The notes: a model not told the origin generated them from the sequence alone. A DNA stretch of 41,537 nucleotides from SKPT01 sp040905445 (GCA_040905445.1 JBBDRN010000015.1:1-41537); one strand, 5' to 3'. Counted from the first letter of the stretch, positions 31,299 through 40,519 are shown. Program-made: numbers and translations.

Positions 31299-33497
31299 AT
31301 GGTGCTGATGAGCTTTCTGGATGCGATGGGTGGCGGTTCGCTTGGTGTGGTGCCGGTGGTGGTTGGGCCTCTGCAGGCGCTGGTGGCGCTTTTGCCGGGG
31401 ATCCTGGCGGCGCTGGGCGGTTTGCTGCTGGCGCTGTTCAAGCCGACGACGATCAAGCGGCTGTTTCAGTTGCTGTGGGCGCAGAAGCTGGCGGTGGTGT
31501 TGATCGTCGGTGCGGTGGGCGGGTTGTTCTATTTCGGGAGTCATCTGCTGCCTGCGCGTGCGGGTGAGGTGGGGGCGGTGGAGGCGGATGCGGCGGATTG
31601 GCCGCAGTTTCGCGGCGGGATCGCGCGGCGCGGGTGGGTGAATGATGGCGAGGCGGACCCGGTGCGCGGCGGCATGAACTGGGCGGCGACGCCGAATGGG
31701 CATACCGAGTTCTACAGCTCGCCGACGCTGGTGGGCAACCGGGTGTACATCGCGTCGGCGCAGGTGAGCATGTTCAACCGCGAGGGAGACGGGCGGATCC
31801 TGTGCCTGGATGCGGACACGGGGGCGCTGGTGTGGGCGTCGGGGCCGCGCGGGTACCACGCGAGCTTTTCGTCGGCGTCGGTGGTGGGCAATCGGCTGGC
31901 GATCGGCGAGGGGTTGCACCTGACGAAGGATGCGCGGTTCACGGTGCTGGACCTGGACAACGAGGGCGCGGTGTTGTGGTCGTACCAGAGCAACAGCCAC
32001 GCCGAGTCGTCGCCGGTGATCCACGAGGATCGGGTGATCTTCGGTTCCGGGATGGACGGGTATTACTGCTTTGAGCTGGAGCCTGGCGCGGATGGCGAGC
32101 CGGTGCTGGTGTGGCACGTGCCGGGGGACCGTTATCGCGACGCGTCGGGTTCGCCGAGTGTGTACGAGGCGGTGGTGTACGTGACGATGGGGCGCGCGGG
32201 GGGCACCGGGTTGGCGGCGCTGGACTTTGAGACGGGCGAGGAGCTTTGGCGCGTCGAGACGCCGTACGCGGTGTTCTCCGGGCCGACGATCGCGGAGGAC
32301 GAGGGGCTGGTGCTGATCGGGATGGGGACGGGGGACTTCGTGCTGTCGGCGGAGGAGGCGATGCAGCGAGAGCTGGAGCGGCTGGCGGAGGCGGGCTTCA
32401 GCGAGCAGGAGATTGCCGAGCGGCGCGAGCGGCTGGGGCCGGCGGGCGAGGTGTGGGCCATCGATCGGGAGACGGGTGAGGTGGCGTGGCGGTTTGAGGC
32501 GCGCAACGCGGTGATGGGGCAGGTGGCGATCGACGGCGAGCGGGCGTACTTCGGCTCGCGCGACGGGAACCTCTACAGCGTGTCGGTGGCGAGCGGCGAG
32601 GTGCTCGGCACGTGGCAGGGGCATGAACCGATCATCGCGTCGCCGGCGGTGGCGGATGAGCACGTGTACGTGGTGACGAATAGCGGATACCTGTACGCGC
32701 TGGAGAAGTCGGGGCTGGAGCGGGTGTGGGACCTGAAACTCGGGCAGGCGCCGTCGTTGAGCTCGCCGACGGTGGCGCGCGGGCGAGTGTTCGTGGGGAC
32801 GACGGGCAATGGCGTGCTGAGCGTGGGCGAGACGGGCGAGCAGGGGGCCCCGCTGTGGGCGGGCGACCGGGGCGGGCCGGGCCGGTCGGGCTTTGCGCCG
32901 GGGGCGCTGATGGCGGGACGGGCGAACTATGCGTGGGGCTACAGCGACCCGGTGGTGGACGGCGGCGAGGCGGGCGCGGTGACGGCGCCGATCGCGGTGC
33001 GGGCGGCGGGGGACGACGGCGAGGAAGGCGGGCCCGCGGTGTTTGTGGCGCTGGCGTCGGCGGAGGGGCAGGGGGTGGCGCGGCTGAGTTGGCCGGAGGG
33101 GCTCAACGCCGCGCCGCGGCGGGACTGGCTGGTGGAGACGGCCGGGCGCGTGACGACGGCGCCGGTGCTGGTGGGGGACGTGCTTGCTTTCGTCGAAGGG
33201 GACGCGGGCGATGAGGGGCGCATGCTGCGGGCGGTGGACGCGGCGACGGGCGCGGCGTTGTGGAGCGCCGCCGTGGCGGCCGACGCGCCGGGGAGGCTGA
33301 CGGCGACGCGGGAGCAGGTGCTGGTGAGCGATGCCGATGGGTTGGTGGCGTACGGGCTCGGCAGCGGCGAGGTGCGCTGGCGGGCGGCGGTGGGTTGGGT
33401 GGTGGATGTGCCTTTCGTGGATCGGGAGTTGGTGGTCGCGGCGAGGGAGGGTGCGGGGAACGGGGCGGGGGGCGTGGCGGGGGAGGTGGCGGGGTAG
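31299..33497 (+). CDS. Membrane-anchored PQQ-like beta-propeller protein, cut by an in-frame amber codon
   Basis: The first 732 residues begin with two hydrophobic segments (about residues 17-48 and 64-82). They continue with DWPQFRGG, the opening motif of many PQQ-like propeller proteins of planctomycetes. Repeated blades follow, with motifs such as LDADTGALVWASGPRG, LDFETGEELWRVETPYAV, IDRETGEVAWRFEARN and LYALEKSGLERVWDL. No PQQ-enzyme catalytic residues were identified, so a scaffold or binding role is more likely than dehydrogenase. The frame ends at a TAG (33495-33497) after a Gly/Ala-rich stretch, but the same frame goes on with further blades. The N-terminus is thus real and the C-terminus is truncated or read through. 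Confidence 0.8.
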   Translation: MVLMSFLDAMGGGSLGVVPVVVGPLQALVALLPGILAALGGLLLALFKPTTIKRLFQLLWAQKLAVVLIVGAVGGLFYFGSHLLPARAGEVGAVEADAADWPQFRGGIARRGWVNDGEADPVRGGMNWAATPNGHTEFYSSPTLVGNRVYIASAQVSMFNREGDGRILCLDADTGALVWASGPRGYHASFSSASVVGNRLAIGEGLHLTKDARFTVLDLDNEGAVLWSYQSNSHAESSPVIHEDRVIFGSGMDGYYCFELEPGADGEPVLVWHVPGDRYRDASGSPSVYEAVVYVTMGRAGGTGLAALDFETGEELWRVETPYAVFSGPTIAEDEGLVLIGMGTGDFVLSAEEAMQRELERLAEAGFSEQEIAERRERLGPAGEVWAIDRETGEVAWRFEARNAVMGQVAIDGERAYFGSRDGNLYSVSVASGEVLGTWQGHEPIIASPAVADEHVYVVTNSGYLYALEKSGLERVWDLKLGQAPSLSSPTVARGRVFVGTTGNGVLSVGETGEQGAPLWAGDRGGPGRSGFAPGALMAGRANYAWGYSDPVVDGGEAGAVTAPIAVRAAGDDGEEGGPAVFVALASAEGQGVARLSWPEGLNAAPRRDWLVETAGRVTTAPVLVGDVLAFVEGDAGDEGRMLRAVDAATGAALWSAAVAADAPGRLTATREQVLVSDADGLVAYGLGSGEVRWRAAVGWVVDVPFVDRELVVAAREGAGNGAGGVAGEVAG

Positions 33498-34001
33498 GTG
33501 GAGTTGGACGCGGCGAGCGTCGTGGTGCTCTGGGAGCGCGAGTTGCCTGCGGAAGCGACGACGGGGCCGGTGGTGGTGCGGGACGTGATCTGGGTGGGTG
33601 TGGGTGATGGCGTGCGGGGGTATGACATCTTCGACGGTGGGCAGCGTTACGCGGTGGGCGACGCCGCGGCGGTGGATCGGCTGGTGGTGGAGGGGGACCG
33701 GGTGGCGTGGACGAGCGAGGCGGGGCGGGCGTACGTGCTCGACGCGCGGAGTGGGAGCGTGGAAGTTGAGGTGGAGGGTGTTGAGCCGGCGTACGCGCCG
33801 CTGCTGGCGGAGGCGGGCATGCTGGTGTGGGTCGAGGGGGCGCTGTCGTGGTACGACTTCGAGGCGGGCGAATCGCGGTACTGGACGCGGATCACGGCGA
33901 GCTGGCCGGGGCTGCCCGAGACGCCGCCGGTGATGGTGGGTCGGCATGTGCTGTTCGCGACGGAGCTGCGCGGGCTGGTGGGTGTGCGGCCCGGGGGGTG
34001 A
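33498..34001 (+). pseudogene. C-terminal remainder of the propeller protein
   Basis: This lies directly after the TAG and in the same frame. It encodes 167 residues (VVLWERELPAEATTGPVVVRDVIWVGVGDGVRGYDIFDG...) that continue the blade pattern of the preceding gene and end with VMVGRHVLFATELRGLVGV. It begins in mid-blade with no ribosome site, so it is unlikely to be an independent gene. Its intact coding character shows the TAG is recent, read through, or a sequence error. Confidence 0.7.
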
Positions 34002-34010
34002 TTGGTTGAA

Positions 34011-34215
34011 CCGCGAAGGAGCGAAGGGGGCGAAGCGGCGCGAAGGACGGAATTGACCACCGAGGCACAGAGGCACAGAGACAAGAGAAGCAAGGCAGAT
34101 GAGCAAGGCAGGAGGGTTGGAAGGCGGGAAGCGGAGGTTGAGAGCTGTGGTAGGTTCGGTGCTTCTCTGTGTCTCTGTGTCTCTGTGGTTTTCTTCGTGA
34201 GGGCTTCGTGTTCTT
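34011..34215. repeat. GCGAAGG arm and CACAGAGGCACAGAG inverted repeat
   Basis: A GCGAAGGAGCGAAGGGGGCG arm (from 34011) is followed by a pair: CCGAGGCACAGAGGCACAGA (from 34059) and CTCTGTGTCTCTGTGTCTCT (34164-34187). CTTCGTG units then run to about 34227, next to the PPDK-like gene. Confidence 0.7.
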
Positions 34216-34242
34216 CGTGCCTTCGTGGCAAAGGTTGGTGAC

Positions 34243-37017
34243 GTGAGCCAGGACAAGACGCGGATGATTTACTTTTTCGGTGACGGTGAGGCGGAGGGTG
34301 ATCCTGCGCGTGTGGATCGGCTGGGGGGCAAGGGCGCGAGCCTGGCGGCGATGACGCGCGCCGGGCTGCCCGTGCCGCCGGGGTTCGTGATCGACGTGGC
34401 GGCGTGCAAGCATTATCACGACAGTGGCGGGCAGTGGCCGGGCGGGCTGGAGGCGGAGCTGAAGCGCTACGTCGCCCGGCTGGAGTCGGCGACGGGCAAG
34501 TCGTTCGGCGACGGGGCGCAGCCGCTGCTGGTGTCCGTGCGCAGCGGGGCGGCGCGGTCGATGCCAGGCATGATGGACACGATTCTCAACTGCGGACTGC
34601 ACGCGGGGCTGGCGGAGCAGGTGGCGGACCCGGCGCAGTTCTGGGCGGTCTACGAGGCGTTCGTGCGGCAGTTCGGGCGGACGGTGGCGGCGATCACGGA
34701 CGCGGCGTTTGAGGCGGCGGCGGGCAGCGCGCGCGACAGCGGTGGGCCGGAGGCGGGGGCGCGGGCGTGCATGGCGCTGTACGAGCGGCAGACGGGGGCG
34801 CGGTTTCCCGCTGAGCCGTGGGACGCGCTCAAGGCGTGCGTCGATGCGGTGTTCGAGTCGTGGGACAACGAGCGGGCGGTGATCTACCGCCGGTCGCACG
34901 GGCTGACGTCGCTGGTGGGCACGGCCGTGACGGTGCAGGCGATGTTCAACAGCGAGGTGTCGGGCATCGCGTTCACCGCCAACCCGGCGGATCCGCTGGC
35001 GGACGAGATGGTGATCGAGAGCGCGTTCGGCTTAGGCGAGGCGATCGTCTCGGGCGACGTCGCGCCGGACCGGTTCGTGCTCGATGCGGCGACGCATGAG
35101 ATCAAGGTGCGCGCGATCGGGCGCAAGGAGCATGTGTTCGCGGGGCTGGGCCATGGCGGGGCGGGCAGTGACGCGGTCGATGCCGAGAGCGCGTCGCTGA
35201 CGGATGAGCAGATTCGCGAGCTGGCGGGTGTGGCGCGTCAGGTGGAGGGGTACTTCGGTCACCCGGTGGATATTGAATGGGGGCTGGAGGGCGGACGGTT
35301 CGCGCTGCTCCAGTCGCGGGCGATCCGGGGACTGGAGGTGGCGCGCGAGTTGGAGCCGGCGCGGCAGGCGGAGATCGCGCGGCTGGAGCGGCTCGCCGAG
35401 GCCGAGGGCAAGAGCAAGGTGTGGGTGGTGCATAATCTGGCGGAGACGCTGGAGGCGCCGACGCCGGTGACGTGGGACATCATCAGGCGGTTCATGGCGG
35501 GCGACGGCGGCTACGGGCGGATGTACCGCGACTTTGGCTATCGGCCAAGCCGGCGCGTGCGCGACGAGGGTTTCCTGGAGCTGATCTGCGGGCGCATCTA
35601 CGCGGACGTGGACCGGGCGGCGGAGCTGTTCTGGGAGGGCATGCCGTTCGAGTACGACCACGAGCAGGTGCGCGAGGACCCGCGACTGCTGGAGGCGGCG
35701 CCGACGAAGTTCGAGGCGTCGCGGACGGATGGGCGGTTCCTGCTGCGGCTGCCGGGCACGATGGCGGCGATGGTGCGCAGCGTGCGGCGGGTCAAGCGCG
35801 CGCGGCGGGCGGCGGTGGAGCATTTCGAGCGCGCGGTGCTGCCGGGGTATCTCGACTACGTGCGCCGCGAGCGGGCGCACGATCTGGCGGCGCTGTCGAC
35901 GCCGGCGCTGGTCAAGAAGCTGGACGAGCGCGTCGAGCGCGTGCTGATCGAGTTCGGCAATGAGTCGCTCAAGCCCGGGTTCTTCGGCGGCATGGCGCGG
36001 GCGGAGCTCGAGGCGGTGCTGGTGCAGCTCATGGGCGAGGAGCGCGGCGAGCAGCTTGCCCGCACGCTCAGCTCCGGGCTCGATGGCGACCCGACGCTGG
36101 AGCAGAACCAGGAGCTGTTCGAGGTGGCGCGCGGCGACAAGTCGCTCGACGCGTTCATCGAGAAGTATGGCCACCGCGCGGTCGGGGAGATGGAGCTCTC
36201 GCAGCCGCGGTGGCGCGAGGAGGCGAGCTACCTGGAGCAGATCATCGGCTCGTTGGACACGAGCGAGGGCAACTCGCCGCACGCGCTGCACGAGAAGAAC
36301 GCGGGGATACGGCGGGAGGCGATCGCGAAGCTGCCCGAGACACTGGCGGAGGCGGGTGGGAGCTTTCTGCTGGAGCGCATCACGCGGCTGGTGGACGAGG
36401 TCGGGCGGCTGCTGCCCTACCGCGAGGGCGGGAAGCACTACCTCTTGATGGGCTACGAGCTGATCCGGCAGGTGCTGGTGGAGCTCGGCCGGCGGTGGGC
36501 GATCGGCGAGGACGTGTGCTACCTGCAGTGGGACGAGCTGGCGGGGTTTGAGACGCGGCGCGATGAGCTGACGACGAAGGTCGCCGAGCGGAAGGTGCGG
36601 TGGCAGGCGTACAAGCGGCTGGATTTGCCGGAGGTGATCGACTCGCGGGCGATGGAAGAGCTTGGTCGGCCGCGGGAGATCGAGTCGGCGAGCGAGCTGA
36701 CGGGGCAGAGCCTGTCGCCGGGCGTGTTCACGGGCACGGCGAGGATCGTGCACAGCCCGGCGGAGGCGCGGGACCTGCCGACGGATTGCATCTTGATATG
36801 TCCGTCGACGGACCCGGCGTGGACGGCGCTGTTCACGACGATCAAGGGGCTGGTGGTGGAGCGCGGCGGGGTGCTCAGCCACGGGGCGATCACGGCGCGG
36901 GACTTTGGCGTGCCGGCGGTGGCGTGCGCGGACGCGACGCGGGCGATCGAGGACGGGGCGCGCGTGCGGGTCGATGGCGATCGCGGGCGCGTGACGGTGA
37001 TCGGGGAGGGGGGTTAG
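34243..37017 (+). CDS. PPDK/PEP-synthase-family phosphotransferase, rifampin-phosphotransferase-like layout
   Basis: The 924-residue protein has three parts. The N-terminal ATP-grasp region (1 to about 365) carries GGKGASLAAMTRAGLPVPPGFVI and the PPDK-type SVRSGAARSMPGMMDT. Then come EVSGIAFTANPADPLADEM, GLGEAIVSGDVAPDRFVLD and the closing FALLQSRAI. The middle (370-795) has HNLAETLEAPTPVTWDIIRRF and YGHRAVGEMELSQPRWRE, like rifampin phosphotransferases. The C-terminal swivelling domain has the phosphohistidine site GGVLSHGAITARDFGVPA (His880). The PEP-binding TIM barrel of PPDK and PEP synthase is absent, so the phosphate acceptor must be something else. GTG 34243 has AAAGG 8 nt upstream; ATG 34264 is an alternative. 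An earlier GTG (34225) lies in repeat DNA. Confidence 0.85.
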   Translation: MSQDKTRMIYFFGDGEAEGDPARVDRLGGKGASLAAMTRAGLPVPPGFVIDVAACKHYHDSGGQWPGGLEAELKRYVARLESATGKSFGDGAQPLLVSVRSGAARSMPGMMDTILNCGLHAGLAEQVADPAQFWAVYEAFVRQFGRTVAAITDAAFEAAAGSARDSGGPEAGARACMALYERQTGARFPAEPWDALKACVDAVFESWDNERAVIYRRSHGLTSLVGTAVTVQAMFNSEVSGIAFTANPADPLADEMVIESAFGLGEAIVSGDVAPDRFVLDAATHEIKVRAIGRKEHVFAGLGHGGAGSDAVDAESASLTDEQIRELAGVARQVEGYFGHPVDIEWGLEGGRFALLQSRAIRGLEVARELEPARQAEIARLERLAEAEGKSKVWVVHNLAETLEAPTPVTWDIIRRFMAGDGGYGRMYRDFGYRPSRRVRDEGFLELICGRIYADVDRAAELFWEGMPFEYDHEQVREDPRLLEAAPTKFEASRTDGRFLLRLPGTMAAMVRSVRRVKRARRAAVEHFERAVLPGYLDYVRRERAHDLAALSTPALVKKLDERVERVLIEFGNESLKPGFFGGMARAELEAVLVQLMGEERGEQLARTLSSGLDGDPTLEQNQELFEVARGDKSLDAFIEKYGHRAVGEMELSQPRWREEASYLEQIIGSLDTSEGNSPHALHEKNAGIRREAIAKLPETLAEAGGSFLLERITRLVDEVGRLLPYREGGKHYLLMGYELIRQVLVELGRRWAIGEDVCYLQWDELAGFETRRDELTTKVAERKVRWQAYKRLDLPEVIDSRAMEELGRPREIESASELTGQSLSPGVFTGTARIVHSPAEARDLPTDCILICPSTDPAWTALFTTIKGLVVERGGVLSHGAITARDFGVPAVACADATRAIEDGARVRVDGDRGRVTVIGEGG

Positions 37018-37020
37018 TGG

Positions 37021-37166
37021 GAAGGAAGTCAGGGAAGTCAGAAGTCGGGGAAGTCAGGGAAGGCAGGAGTCGGAAGAGGCAGCGGCCGATTCCTCCGCTT
37101 CCCGTGTTCCTCCGCTTGCGACTTCCTCGACTTCTGACTTCCTCGACCTCCCTGACTTCCTCCCCC
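37021..37166. repeat. GGGAAGTCAGG inverted repeat
   Basis: Left arm units AAGTCAGGGAAGTCAGAAGT (37021-37075) and right arm units CGACTTCTGACTTCCTCGAC (37127-37166) can form a long imperfect hairpin. It fills the gap between the PPDK-like gene and the DUF106 gene, ending next to the latter's AAGG ribosome site. Confidence 0.75.
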
Positions 37167-37178
37167 AGAAGGTGATTT

Positions 37179-38009
37179 ATGCTTGAGACGATCAATGAAG
37201 TTGTGCTGACGATCACGGACCCGGTGTTGGGTTGGATGTTGCTGCTGCCGCGAGATGTGGCGATGTTGATCCTGGCGGTGGCGACGGCGCTGGTGCTGAC
37301 GCTGATTCGGCTGGTGACGACGAACCAGGAGTACCTCGGGTGGTGCAAGCGCGATCGCAAGCAGCTCAAGCGGCTGCTGCGCGAGGCGAAGCGGCGCGGG
37401 GATGTGGATGCGAAGCGGAGGCATCGACAGACGCTGGGGCAGATCGGGGGCGTGCAGCTCATGGCCGAGGGCAAGCCGTTGATGGCGTCGATCGTGCCGA
37501 TCGCGTTCCTGGCGATCTGGGCGTTCGCGCGGCTGGCGTTCATGACGCCCGAGCCGGGGGAGGCGTTGACGTTCAACGCGTACTTCGCGGCACCGCGGAT
37601 CGGCGAGCGGGTGCACGTGCTGCCGCAGGATGGGCTGGCGGCGGAGGGTGGGTGGATCCAGCGCGTGCGGCCGGTGACGGAGGAGGATTTCGCTTTCGGG
37701 ATCTATGCGGGGATGGCGTCGTGGGAGCTGGTGGCTGAGTCGCGGGATGAGCCTTACGAGGTGGCGGTGCGGTTTGAGGGCGAGACGTTCACGATGCCGG
37801 TGCTCGGTCCGGGGCGGACGTATGCGCCGCCGATCGTGTTCGTGGCGGACCCGCGCGTGGAGGCGTTGACGGTGGATCTGACGGAGTATCGGCCGTTCGG
37901 CGTGGTGCCGGGGGCGCCGGCGGTGATGCTGCAGCCGTGGATCGTGGGGTATCTGTTGATCGTGGTGCCGATGGCGGTGGTGCTGAAGCCGGTGTTGCGG
38001 ATTCACTAG
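37179..38009 (+). CDS. DUF106 (EMC3/TMCO1-like, YidC/Oxa1 superfamily) membrane protein
   Basis: The 276-residue protein has a first membrane helix (about residues 28-46) running into TLIRLVTTNQEYLGWCKRDRKQLKRLLREAKRRGDVDAKRRHRQ, a charged helical hairpin. A second helix follows at 103-121 (ASIVPIAFLAIWAFARLAF). A TNQE-type motif, a basic coiled coil and a second helix opening with a KP-x-L segment make up the core of DUF106, the family of archaeal YidC-like proteins, EMC3 and TMCO1. After helix 2 comes a soluble beta-rich segment (125-250) not found in the short archaeal proteins, then a last helix (255-272). It may insert or chaperone membrane proteins. AAGG lies about 8 nt before the ATG. 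Family assignment is by pattern only. Confidence 0.7.
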   Translation: MLETINEVVLTITDPVLGWMLLLPRDVAMLILAVATALVLTLIRLVTTNQEYLGWCKRDRKQLKRLLREAKRRGDVDAKRRHRQTLGQIGGVQLMAEGKPLMASIVPIAFLAIWAFARLAFMTPEPGEALTFNAYFAAPRIGERVHVLPQDGLAAEGGWIQRVRPVTEEDFAFGIYAGMASWELVAESRDEPYEVAVRFEGETFTMPVLGPGRTYAPPIVFVADPRVEALTVDLTEYRPFGVVPGAPAVMLQPWIVGYLLIVVPMAVVLKPVLRIH

Positions 38010-38017
38010 AGGGGGGA

Positions 38018-38060
38018 GAAGGGGGCAGGGGGCAGACTGCAGGGGGCAGTTGGGGAGGGG
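38018..38060. repeat. GGGGGCAGGGGGCAG repeat
   Basis: Tandem GGGGGCAG units (GGGGGCAGGGGGCAGACTGC and a second copy) lie between the convergent DUF106 and TPR genes. Confidence 0.6.
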
Positions 38061-38086
38061 AGCGGAGGTGGGTGGCGGGGGGCGGC

Positions 38087-40519
38087 TCAGCCGTCGGCGA
38101 CTTCGAGCTCGCTGGTCCAGCGGAGCCAGTCTTCCCAGTGTCGGCGGCTCATGGGGAGGGTCGGGTCCTGGAAGGCTTCGTCGGGGATGCGGTCGAGCTG
38201 GGTGCGGGCGCGTTCGTTGGCGACGCGGGCTTCCTGGAACTGGCCGAGCTCGCAGTGGGCGTTGAAGATCTGCACGAGGGCGACGAGCGACGCCGGGTGG
38301 TCGCGCCAGCGCAGGGCGGCTTCGTGGTAGAGCTCGATGGCCAGCTCGTAGCGTTGGCGGTCGTAAGCGGCGTCGGCCTGGTAGAAGTAGGCGTTGCGCA
38401 GGTAGAGGTGATCGAGCTCGGTGAGCGCCCGCTCGTCGGCGCGGGCCTCGAGCAGGTTGACGGCCTGGTTGTAGGTGCGCTGGGCGAGGTCGAGGCGGCG
38501 GTCGCGCTCGTTCTCGAGCTCGACGCGGCGCTGGCGGGCGCGCTGCTGGTCGATCTCGGCGTCGAGGGCGGGGACGGAGCGGCGGTAGGCGTCGGCAAGC
38601 AGGTAGCGCAGCTCGGCGCCGGCCTCGCCGTGGCCGTAGCGGTCGACGGCTTCGGTCAAGCGTTCGATCGCCTGGGCGTAGCGTCGGCCGTCGTGCTCGG
38701 CCTGGCGGTAGTAGAGCTTGCCCAGCTCGATGAGCGCCTGCTGGTACTCGTCGCTTTCGGGGGTGATGGCTTCGTGGTCGTCGACGATCGAGAGGAGCGT
38801 GCGCTCGGCGGCGTCCTCGCGCTCCAGGGCGATGTAGGCGCGGGCGAGCGGGACGAGGCTGTCGTAAGCCTCGGGCGATCGCGGGTGGTCCTCGAGCAGG
38901 CGGGTGAAGAGCTCGACGGCCGAGGCGTACTGGCCGTCGGAGAGGTAGGCTCGGCCGAGGCGGTTGAAGGCCCGCAGGCGCATCGGGTCGAGCTCGCGGA
39001 CCTGGATGAACTCGGTGTAGACCTCGATGGCGTCCTGCCAGCGTTCGGCACGGTCGAAGTTTTCGGCAGCGGCCCAGAGGCTTGAGCCGTGGGCCTGGTC
39101 GTCGGTGATGGTGACCTGGCGGGCGTGCTCGTGGAAGTGTCGGGCGGCGGCTTCGAAGTGGGCGGCAGCCTCGCGGTTGGCGAGTCGGCGGGCGTCGCGC
39201 GTGATGCCGGGGGCCGCGGCGTGGGCGTGGTGGACCTGGCTGACGCGCTCGTGAATGTGGGCGAACTCGAGGCGCAGGTCGCGTGGCATTTCGTCGCCGT
39301 GCAGCGGTTCGAGGATGCGCAGCAGCTCCAGGGCCTGCTCATGGCGTTCGCGGTCGCCGAGGCGGTCGATGTGCACGCGGACGGTGGCTTCGAGCTCGTC
39401 GCGGCGCGGGTCCCAGGCCGGGGCGCGCTCGTCGAGCACCTGGACTGCGAGGGCGAAGTGGGCGAGCGCGTCGTCGTGTTCGCCGAGGCGGGCCTCGCAA
39501 TCGGCGCGGTTGATGAGGGCGTCGATGTAGACGTCGTGGGAGGGGAACTCGCGGGTGACGACGGCGAAGTGCTCGAAGGCCTGCTCGACCTGATCGCCGG
39601 CGCGGTTGCCGAGGGCGATGCGTCCGAGGCCGACGTGGATCGAGGCGTTGAGGTCGTCGTTGGCCTCGATCTGCTGCTGGGCGAGCTGGTAGTAGTAGCC
39701 GGCCTGCTCGACGTCGCCGATGCGTTCGTAGGCTTGGGCAAGGCGGACGCGCAAGGGGGCGAGGTCGGGGTCGTTGCCGAGGCGCTGAATCCAGCGGGGC
39801 AGCTCGGCGATGATGCGGCGGGGGTCGCCGGCCTGGAGCTGGACCTGGGCGCGGAGGTTCGTGATCCAGATCTCCTGCTCGCGTCGGCGGGCGGGATCGG
39901 TCTCAGCGCGGAGCTCGTGGCGGAAGCGCTCGACGAGCGAGGCGAGGGCGTCGAGGCGGTCGAGTGGCGCGGCGTGGCGGTGCTGCTCGATGAGGCGGCG
40001 GACGAGCTGGTAGCGATGCCGGGCCGGGGCGTCCTCGAGGCGGTCGAGCAGGGCCAGGGCCTGGTCCTCGCGGCCGAGGTGGACGAGGGTCTCGGCAAGG
40101 CGGCGGAGCGAGCGGTCGTCGATCGGGCGGCCGGTCTGCTCGGCGCGGTGGTAGTCGCGGAGGATGCGCTGGTTGGCGTCGCGCCAGGCGGGGGTGTCGG
40201 CGGGGCGGGTGTAGCGGCGCTGGCGCTGCTGGAAGCCGAGGTCGCCGCGGTACTGCCAGTATCGGCCGAGCTGCTGGCCATCGGCGGTGTCGAGGTGGGG
40301 CTCGACGTGGTCGAGGATCTCGGTGGCGCGTTCGGTGTTGCCGGCCTGGAGGGCGGTGGCGGCCTGGTTGAGGTGCTCGGGATGGTCGAACGGCTCGGGG
40401 CGCGGCATGGCGAGGTAGAGCCCGAGCAGAAAGACGCCTACGCCCAGAAGCAGGACGGGCAGGTGCCAGACCTGGGACCAGGGGGGTGTGCGATCGGAGG
40501 CAAGCCGATCATGCGGCAT
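38087..40519 (-). CDS. Membrane-anchored TPR-repeat protein
   Basis: The 810-residue protein has one N-terminal membrane helix (WHLPVLLLGVGVFLLGLYLAM, about residues 18-38). The rest is almost all helical TPR-type repeats. Clear units include LRRLAETLVHLGREDQALALLDRLEDAP, LRVRLAQAYERIGDVEQAGYYYQLAQQ, FNRLGRAYLSDGQYASAVELFTRLLEDHPRSPEAYDSL, LIELGKLYYRQAEH and IFNAHCELGQFQEARVANERA. There is no catalytic domain. With the N-terminus in the cytoplasm, the repeats would face the periplasm and act as a scaffold. The minus strand is chosen because the TPR pattern is unmistakable there; the long plus-strand open frames are mirror images of its codon use. GGAG lies 11 nt before ATG 40519. Confidence 0.88.
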   Translation of the reverse strand: MPHDRLASDRTPPWSQVWHLPVLLLGVGVFLLGLYLAMPRPEPFDHPEHLNQAATALQAGNTERATEILDHVEPHLDTADGQQLGRYWQYRGDLGFQQRQRRYTRPADTPAWRDANQRILRDYHRAEQTGRPIDDRSLRRLAETLVHLGREDQALALLDRLEDAPARHRYQLVRRLIEQHRHAAPLDRLDALASLVERFRHELRAETDPARRREQEIWITNLRAQVQLQAGDPRRIIAELPRWIQRLGNDPDLAPLRVRLAQAYERIGDVEQAGYYYQLAQQQIEANDDLNASIHVGLGRIALGNRAGDQVEQAFEHFAVVTREFPSHDVYIDALINRADCEARLGEHDDALAHFALAVQVLDERAPAWDPRRDELEATVRVHIDRLGDRERHEQALELLRILEPLHGDEMPRDLRLEFAHIHERVSQVHHAHAAAPGITRDARRLANREAAAHFEAAARHFHEHARQVTITDDQAHGSSLWAAAENFDRAERWQDAIEVYTEFIQVRELDPMRLRAFNRLGRAYLSDGQYASAVELFTRLLEDHPRSPEAYDSLVPLARAYIALEREDAAERTLLSIVDDHEAITPESDEYQQALIELGKLYYRQAEHDGRRYAQAIERLTEAVDRYGHGEAGAELRYLLADAYRRSVPALDAEIDQQRARQRRVELENERDRRLDLAQRTYNQAVNLLEARADERALTELDHLYLRNAYFYQADAAYDRQRYELAIELYHEAALRWRDHPASLVALVQIFNAHCELGQFQEARVANERARTQLDRIPDEAFQDPTLPMSRRHWEDWLRWTSELEVADG

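Noticed and set aside
29922..34256. 1444-codon open frame antisense to the FG-GAP and propeller genes
   Set aside because: Length is striking, but the product is a His/Arg/Pro-rich mirror of two clear plus-strand genes and runs through repeats.
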